A stretch of DNA of 64,000 bases from Heracleum sosnowskyi (taxonomy: Eukaryota > Streptophyta > Magnoliopsida > Apiales > Apiaceae): positions 3,033,001-3,097,000 of the forward strand of contig JAUIZM010000012.1 in NCBI GenBank assembly GCA_030848705.1. The letters are read 5' to 3'. Below the pieces are notes generated by a model, which did not search any database, was not told the DNA's origin, and worked only from the letters and a program-made list of their open reading frames with translations. Made by a program: the position numbers and the translations under genes. Below, one piece after another: positions 57,060 to 64,000 of this stretch. The number at the start of each line of letters is the position of its first letter. Within the stretch, counting starts at the first letter, position 1.

Positions 57060-60000
57060 TTGCCACAAATTCCTTCATGGACTTCCTGCATGATGTACTC
57101 GCACTCATCACCTGATATGCACCTCAGAAGCGGTTTGTTAAATCCCCTTTTGTATAAAGAACCATCGTAGATAACATACCTTGTAGCCTGGTATCTTATT
57201 CTCCTAGCTTCCTCCTTTCTTTATGGAACAATCCCCTTTGTGATGTAATTCATAATAGGTGTTGTCCACAATGCCTCAGTCGGAGGTTCTAAGTTCATAA
57301 CCTCGAGTCTAGGAATGCTAGGTTGAAGTTGAATCTCCAAAGGTATAACCCCTAACATAGTAGCTTCCCTTTGTGAACCCAACTTTACGAGCGCATCAGC
57401 ATCAGTGTTTTGTGTCCTTGGGATTTGTTCAAGGTTCACTTCTTTGAACCTGCTAATCAGTTCTTGAGAGTACCTCATATAAAGGTCAGTACGAGGACCT
57501 CTAGCCTGGAATCCTCCTCGAATATGCCATACAACCAACATAGAATCACTGAAAACAGTCAGGTTTTCCACCCTCATTTCCAAAGCAAGCTTCAGACCAG
57601 CTATCAGAGCTTCATACTCTGCATCATTGTTGGTCGCGTTGAAAGCGAAGTGAATGGAGCTTTGAAGCTTGTGGCCCTCCGGGCTAATAAGAACAATTCC
57701 AGCTCCTGCCCCATTTCCATTTACCTCTCCATCTACGTAGAGTGTCCACCATGGTGAACAGTTTTCAACCATCTCTTCGGGGGCTGTAAATTCGGCTATA
57801 CACTCATCGCCCTTAACCTCGAATGACGGAGGAAATTCCAGCAAAAAGTCCGCCAGCACCTGCCCTTTTATAGCCGTCCTTGGCTTGAAGTCAATATCGA
57901 ATTGTCCCAACTCCACAGCCCATTTCATAAGCCTTCCCGAAGCTTCAGGTTTGTGTAAAACTTGCCTTAAAGGGAATGAAGTGCGTACCTCGATTCGATG
58001 TGCTTGGAAATAAGGCCGAAGCTTCCTTGAAGCCAAGATTAAGGAATAAGACAACTTTTCCATGTTAGAATACCGTGTTTCGGCGTCCAGCAACCTTTTA
58101 CTTACGTAATAAACCGGGTGTTGAACCTGCAGCTCCTCCCGAACTAGTACAGCGCTAATAGAATATTCTGAAACTGCCAAGTACAATATGAGGACCTCTC
58201 CATCAAGAGGTTTAGACATCAATGGGGGGCTACCTAACTGTTCCTTTATTTTTGTGAAAGCTGCTTCACATTCCGGGCTCCATTCAAAGTTCTTCCCTTT
58301 CTTAATTGCTGCAAAGAATTCTCTACATTTATCCGAAGATTTAGATACAAACCTGTTTAGAGCTGCAATCCTACCAGTAAGACTCTGAACCTCCTTTATA
58401 TTCCGAGGAGACCGCATCTTGATTAAGGCTTTAATCTTGGCAGGGTTTGCTTCAATTCCCCGATGATTGACAATGAAGCCCAGGAACTTTCCTGATTCCA
58501 CACCGAAAACACATTTCTGAGGGTTGAGCTTCATTTTGAACCTTCGTAGTATGTTGAACATTTCTGATAGGTGTAACACATGGTCAGCTGCAGCTTTAGA
58601 TTTGACCAGCATGTCATCAACATAGACTTCCATAGTTTTCCCTATATGATCTTTGAACATCTTATTAACCAGCCTTTGGTAGGTAGCTCCAGCATTCAAC
58701 AATCCAAAAGGCATGCCAATATAACAGTATAAACCTCTATCCGTGATGAAGGATGTATGCTCCTGATCAGCTTCATACATGGGAATCTGATTATATCCCG
58801 AGTAAGCATCCATGAAGCTTAGAAGAGCATGCCCTGCCGTAGCATCAACCAGTTGGTCAATACGTGGGAGTGGAAAGCTGTCCTTAGGGCGTGCCTTATT
58901 CAAATCTGTAAAATCCACACATGTCCGCCATTTTCCGTTGGGCTTCTTGACAAGAACTGGGTTTGCTAACCAATCCGGGTAGAATGATTCTCTTACCAGT
59001 TTAGCTTCTAGTAACCTGTCAACATCTTCTTTGAGGGCTAAAGCTCTCTCACCACTTATCACCCTTCGTTTTTGTCTCACAGCAATCCTTTCGGGGTCAA
59101 TGTTAAGGTGATGACACATCACCCTAGGGTCAATCCCCACCATGTCAGAGTGGCACCAAGCGAAAACGTCTAGATTATCTTTTAAAAAGCGAGTCAAGGC
59201 TTCTTTAGCTTTAGGTTCTAACTGTTTTCCGATCTTCAATTCCTTAGTGGGGTCGGTTGCATCCACCAATATCGACAAGGTGTCACCAGCAGGACCTGTT
59301 GTTTCCCTGGCCTCAGGCATCCTGGGATCTAGATCAACCTTCACCTGAACCTCTGTGTCCCTTTCTCTAGGTTGTAAAGGAACCTTAGAGGAGCTTTCCA
59401 GATGGTCATCCTCGAAGTCACTGTCCTCCACCTCTTCAACAATACCTTTGACAAAGGTTTCGCCATCTTCTACAAGTTTTGGTGGGGGTGCCTCCAGCAT
59501 CCGTACCTCATTCTGGGTATCTACCCCCGAAGAAAAGACAACATCTGTGGAGCTTTCTTCACCTGGATGTTGGATAATCATAATCACATTACACAAATTC
59601 TTTACCTGTTGTGAAGGTTCATTCTTCGTTGATGCCTCCAGGTACTTGTAGCAATTGTCTGTGGTACCTCCATCAACCAATAACAAATGCTTTGAAGCTT
59701 GCTCAGCGGTGCGCAGGGCCTTACTATAACATTCCCTTGAATCTACTTGACAGCCCTTTAGACATCCAATCCCGTTAGGAGTAGGAAACTTCATGGAGAG
59801 ATGGTAGATAAGGGTTACCACTCTCATTTCCTTCAAGAGGGGTCTGCCCACGATACAGTTGTATGATATGTCTTCATTCACAACCATGAATTCTGTCACC
59901 TGCGTAGCTCTCATAGGTTCAGCCCCCAACACAACGGGGAGCTTCAGCCTTCCTATAACTTGTACTGGTCCGCCAGTAAATCCGTATAAGTCATTGTAGG

Positions 60001-60212
60001 CGGGGGACATTTCCTTGTCTGCGAGTCCCATCTTTTGATAAGTATCATAAGCCAGTATTTTGCAAGAACTTCCGTTATCCACCAAGTCTCGATGCACATT
60101 GAGCCCTCCAATTGTGATAGTCACCACCAATGCATCGTTGTGGGGGTGATGCACATGCCTTGCATCGTCTTCAGTGAAGGTGATGTCCGCAGCTTCACCT
60201 CTAAACAGCTTC
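57060..60212 (-). pseudogene. Gypsy 2 pol: protease, RT, RNase H
   Basis: Frame from about 60212 to the CACTA edge at 57060. Protease: VDNGSSCKILAYD near 60075 (DxGS active site). RT: WLANPVLVKKPNGKWRTCVD, FMDAYSGYNQIP and the YVDD site near 58622. RNase H: YVDGEVNGNGAGAG, NNDAEYEALIAGL and FSDSMLVV, acidic residues present. A TAA at 57221-57223 ends the ORF just before the integrase linker; the sequence after it continues in the same frame to the zinc finger (HEGICG). Other than this stop, pol domains look intact. A one-base frameshift near 60205-60225 cuts it off from gag. Confidence 0.88.
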
Positions 60213-61531
60213 GGGGCCTATCTGCCAAATGATAAACATTCGTGAGAGGGTTTCCTCTAGCCTCACGTGCATAATTCTTCATTGCATTCCTGCTGAAACC
60301 TCCAATATATGGTCCGCCAATGATCGTGTGGATACTACCAGCCCTGGTAGCTCGTTCAGGTGCAGACTTCTCTTCATCTCTCTTGGACCTATCATCTTTG
60401 TATTTTTTCGCCTCCTGGGCCACAAATTCCGTGAGGAAACCTTTCCTAATCAGGTCCTCAATATGATCTTTGAGGTGCCGGCAGTCGGCCGTCTCATGCC
60501 CATTAGCATCATGGAAAGCACAATATCTAGCCAAATCCTTCCTTCCGGGAGGTCCCGTCCTGGAGGGTTTCCTGAACATCCCTGACTTATCACCAACTTC
60601 AAATATGTGTTCCACAGGTGCTGCCAAAGGGGTGTACTCCGAGTACCTCCTACTACCCTTAGAAGACGGATATTTGTACTCTACTGTCCTCTTTGAACCT
60701 GTGGTGTTTACTGACAGAGGTGCGGTCTTCTCCTCCTTGCTGGTATCCCGACCCTCTGTTGAAGCTGTATTATAGGTTGTCCGCTTGCTGTAGCTTCTTT
60801 CCTTCGGGCTGTACGACCTATTCCTCTTATTCCTGTTCCAATCTCGTGAAGCATTATCCTTCTTCAAGTTCTCCAAGGATTGTTCCACGACTTTATGCCT
60901 TTCTGCCTTGGCGTAGAAGTCAGCCAGGGTAGTAGGTTCCCTACTCTGCAGCTCTTTCCAGAATTCAGTCCCAGGCTTAACCCCGGCTATCAGAAAATTT
61001 TTATAAGTCTCGTCAGTGTTTTTTCTCACCCTTGGAACCTCAGCATTGAACCTCTTGAAATACTCGTTGAGTGTCTCGTTGTCACGTTGCTTGATGTTCG
61101 CCAGTGTATTAGCCGGAGGTGCAAACGTGACCGAAGCTCTAAATTGGGTTACAAACATCTCACCCATCTGTCTCCATGACTTAATAGAGTTGGAGGGAAG
61201 CCTCTTGAACCACTGATGAGCACTATCCCTTAGAGTTGCAGCCAGCAATCGACATTTTGTGCGATCCTTGATTTGATAGACTTCCATCTCCGTGTTGAAA
61301 CGGCTGAGAAACTCCACTGGATCCGTGGTCCCGTTGAATTTTAAATCTCCTACTCCCCTGTAGCTACGGGGTAAGGGCGAGTCCCGCACCTTCTTAGTGA
61401 AAGGTGATCCCACTGTCAATCCTGACTGAGGACCTTTTTCTGCCATAATCTTTTCGAGAACCTTCCTGAGGTCCTCCTCCCTGTATTTTCCATCACCTTC
61501 AGCTGATTCTGAGGTATCATCCGTGTCATTC
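60213..61531 (-). pseudogene. Gypsy 2 gag, N-terminally truncated
   Basis: About 440 codons open. Contains the retrotransposon Gag core (LPRSYRGVGDLKFNGTTDPV near 61370, HQWFKRLPSNSIKSWRQM, and LNEYFKRFN) and a zinc-finger-like CAFHDANGHETADCRHLKDH near 60480-60535. There is no ATG at its left end: the frame runs straight into the duplicated flank at 61526, so the N-terminus, leader and primer site are missing. A frameshift near the C-terminus separates gag and pol; in this family they normally form one polyprotein. Confidence 0.85.
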
Positions 61532-61724
61532 GTGTACAAATATGTACACTTCTGACAAAAAATATCATGCTTCTAATCAAACACATAAATTTCATGTCTT
61601 GAAAAAGTGTTTAGTCTCATAAACATTTTCGTTTTCGCATGCAATTGATTAGCCTCCTCACGTTCTTAAATCTATTTCTTAAATTTATTTCTAATCCAAA
61701 TATTGTCGAATTTTTTTATATAAT
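61526..61724. repeat. Duplicate of Gypsy 2 left genomic flank, inside the element
   Basis: 199 bp matching 30119-30317 with one difference (A at 30125, G at 61532). It carries the ATAAT target arm directly before the right LTR, exactly as on the left. It joins the gag sequence at a short shared TCATTC. Its position inside the element is abnormal. Confidence 0.95.
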
Positions 61725-62607
61725 TGTTGTGAGAGAAATTTGGTACAACACAATTGAGAGAATCTCGCTGGAATATTCGTGAAACACGTCCTTGATTATC
61801 GGACAGAGCTTACAGGTTCAAAGCTCGAAGCCTGAAGCTCGCTATAAGTACAGAATGGTTGAAGTAAGAATTTCGGGGGCTGAGTTGACAAACCACCGGT
61901 CGAAATCAGCAGTGTAAGTCCTACACTACCAGTAAATTTGCCGGAATATATATCACAGAGGTGCACAGGCCTTATGCGTCTCAAGAGTGAAAATCCGAAT
62001 CCCTTAGTCAAGTGCCTACATATCCTATTTATAGGAATCAAGTCCCATGTAGTTCTATTAGGTTTATACTTCTTTCCTGCTGTGAATTCGGTTATTCTAA
62101 GATCATCCATCTCAGAGTTATAGTCGAATTAAGTAGCTCCAGCCGAGCTTTCCAGTGTCCTAGTCCATGTCAATCACTAAATCCTATAAAACCTCATACA
62201 TGCGATGGATATCTGGAACAATCAATACAAGTCCTATATTGATTGTAATTATTCCATCAAGTACGTTCTATCCAGCCTAGAAGTCTTTTTTCAAGAGTCA
62301 TTCCGTGCTCCTGAATCATAGGTAACTGAGTCCTTGTCCAACTAGTACTCTGCCTCCTGAGACTAGTCTCGAGGTTCAGACCGCCTGAACCTCGAATCCT
62401 TTTACCTGAACCTCAACACCTCGAACCTGTCTTGGCACCCTGAACCACCTTAACGTACCGCGCATCTGACTCATGATGTCTTAAGTCTGTACCTCAGTAC
62501 ACTGAACCTGTGCCTCGATGCCTCGCCTTCCAGCCCAATTTTCCACTATCGGACTTTCAATATATATGGGCCTTAAATTGAGCTCATGTGAGATTTTGGG
62601 CACAACA
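61725..62607 (-). repeat. Gypsy 2 LTR, right (5' in element orientation)
   Basis: 883 bp, same length as the left LTR. Followed by ATAAT at 62608-62612. It is preceded by flank DNA instead of a primer-binding site. Confidence 0.95.
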
Positions 62608-62612
62608 ATAAT

Positions 62613-63604
62613 AATTTGTTAATATATTATCGATGGACTTGGACAGTGACTCACAAATCACAAATCACAAATCACACTAGGGAATCGGTGGCCCAGAATC
62701 GGAATAAAAATAATTGATTTTTTGCGTCGGCTGCATGCAAGTTGATCGTCTTGTGTTTATGAATTTTTGTATTATTTAGATATTTCGAATAACCTCCATT
62801 GCCTTCCATCCCACCGTCTCATAAATGCCAGTCCCGACTTCTTTGACTTTCAAAGCCGGAATTTGACTGCTCTTTTTGTCGTCGGGAGCTAATATTAATG
62901 TTGTCATATTTTCAGTAAGGGCTTAATATTAATGTGTAGAAAAAATGAATTTCGATCTCATTTATCTTTGGAACAAATTTTATTACATTGATATTATATT
63001 ATTATCAAATATTGTTTGTTTTGTCAAAAGATGGAGTCGATATTAAAATATTTGGTTCGTTGCGAATAAAGCTGTAAAACATGGAACTGTTTGATTAACA
63101 TTGTTTGAGTTTGGTTCGGTTTCAAATTTACTCTACTCAATTCGATCTATATCTGAATTCGATTTTGAATATGAAATATGTTTAACAAAATTATCATACG
63201 TTATCCAATTTTATAAAAATCATACAGCATTCGATTCAATTCTAGCTGTTTGTCCACGACCTAGAGTTGCATGCATGCATGGATGCTTACAATTGATCTG
63301 CTTATACGTATATGCGTTCGATGTTCTAAAATTTCGAATTACTTGATCGAGTACTCAGGAAAGTACTACTCGAACTTGGCATTATTATCAATCCAATTTT
63401 AATCTACTCGTTAATTGACTTAATATTTCATATTTTTTACATCCAGATACTTAAAAATTCATCAACTTATCACTTATATAACATTTATTCGGTATAAGTC
63501 AATTTTTTTAAGATACTCCACACACGCACAATATATATATTAACTTTATTTTTGGACTTATCACAATATTTGTGATAGTAAGCAATAAACCAATTAAAAT
63601 TTGA
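62613..63604. repeat. Intergenic DNA with diverged block A relative
   Basis: 62745-63360 resembles block A: TTTATGAATTTTTGTATTATTTA near 62757, CCGTCTCATAAATGCCAGTC near 62813, and GTCGTCGGGAGC near 62880, in the same order and spacing as 2205-2760 but much diverged. A small ACAAATC repeat lies at about 62650-62675. 63455-63530 resembles the right part of the element at 20396-20816. No gene. Confidence 0.6.
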
Positions 63605-64000
63605 CACTACACCAAAAACGGGCTTTTCCTACCGTCGAATCGGTAGGAAAAGGCCAGAAATCGGTAGGAAATGGGTCATTTCCTACCAACCCGCGTTGGT
63701 AGGAATTGCTTAAGTCGGAAATGTCATTGGTGGGAAATGCTACTGACTTGGTCAATAGGGACCCCACATGCTGACTTGGACTGCCACATGGCAGGGACCC
63801 ATGTGCCAACATGGATGCTGACGTGGCGTGGGACCCATCCACGTCAGTTGAAATGTCAGATGCCACGTGGGTGGGACCCATCCAAGTCAGCTGCCACGTG
63901 GCATGCCACGTGGAATTTGTGAAAATTCTGCATACCCATTTCCTACCGAGCATCCCTGAGCACATTGGTAGAAATTATTTCAGAATGCATGTAGAATGTC
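63605..64000 (+). mobile_element. Start of a CACTA element (continues past the window)
   Basis: Begins CACTACACCAAAAACGGGC. Subterminal TCCTACC / GGTAGGAA motifs in both orientations lie at about 63626, 63640, 63662, 63680, 63700, 63950 and 63966. A GC-richer block (63750-63915) contains several ACGTGG / CCACGTCAG motifs and GGGACCCA repeats. No coding sequence within the window. A separate family from the 48114 element but related to the fragment at 29345-29720. Confidence 0.8.

Larger units (their letters stand above)
30318..62607 (-). mobile_element. Tat-like Gypsy retrotransposon 2 with antisense ORF and nested insertions
   Basis: 32.3 kb, of which about 12.7 kb is Gypsy 2 itself. Order on the minus strand: right LTR (61725-62607), duplicated flank (61526-61724), gag truncated at its N-terminus, protease-RT-RNase H, integrase, 3' region with tandem repeats, an ORF on the opposite strand, polypurine tract, left LTR (30318-31200). 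ATAAT flanks both outer LTR ends. Nested inside are a Copia element (32593-43216) and a CACTA element (48114-57059). The antisense ORF between integrase and 3' LTR and the 3' tandem repeats match the Tat/Retand group. Dead: truncated gag, a frameshift between gag and pol, stops, and disrupted integrase. Confidence 0.9.

Noticed and set aside
58188..61216. Plus-strand ORFs opposite Gypsy 2 gag-pol
   Set aside because: Shadow frames of gag-pol, unlike the genuine antisense ORF at 32444-45348, which lies outside gag-pol and has a domain match and introns.

Overview
The window is AT-rich nuclear DNA of a flowering plant. The evidence is plant-type LTR retrotransposons (Copia, Tat-like Gypsy, a TRIM), CACTA, hAT-like and Stowaway-like DNA elements, and two intron-containing genes for secreted glycine-rich proteins. 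The protein style points to a eudicot. The species cannot be read from the sequence.

Layout. 1-3093 is intergenic DNA ending in a dispersed low-copy repeat (block A, copy 1). 3094-16265 is a nest: a truncated plus-strand Copia element interrupted by an intact-looking 691-bp TRIM, joined to a truncated minus-strand Copia element whose LTR is split by a 7-kb Tat-like Gypsy element. 16266-29720 is the gene-bearing part: two paralogous glycine-rich protein genes (18770-19287 and 27743-28336, both plus strand). Around them lie further copies of block A, several small nonautonomous DNA transposons with readable target-site duplications, and a broken CACTA end. 30318-62607 is one large Tat-like Gypsy element on the minus strand. 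It is inflated by a 10.6-kb nonautonomous Copia element inside its antisense ORF and by a complete 8.9-kb CACTA transposon inside its integrase gene. 62608-64000 holds a diverged block A copy and the start of another CACTA element.

The only genes likely to serve the host are the two glycine-rich proteins: a signal peptide, a Gly/Tyr/Asn/His repeat and a CX3CX3CC C-terminus, which suggests cell-wall or apoplastic proteins. The CACTA element at 48114-57059 looks potentially autonomous: terminal inverted repeats matching over 35 bp with one mismatch, an 896-aa TNP2-type transposase in two exons, and a nine-exon Transposase_24/TNPA-like gene. All LTR elements with coding capacity are broken by stops, frameshifts or deletions.

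Most interesting: (1) the big Gypsy element has an aberrant right end in which 199 bp of its left genomic flank is repeated inside the element next to the right LTR, a footprint of unequal recombination (or misassembly); (2) the same element carries an intron-containing ORF antisense to gag-pol; (3) a Copia insertion has near-identical LTRs but a wrecked pol, so it must have moved in trans, and its LTRs carry three tandem hairpins built on TTCGATRGTTTT; (4) complete nesting with target-site duplications allows the insertions to be ordered. I found no sign of a wholly new biological system; the novelty is in element architecture.
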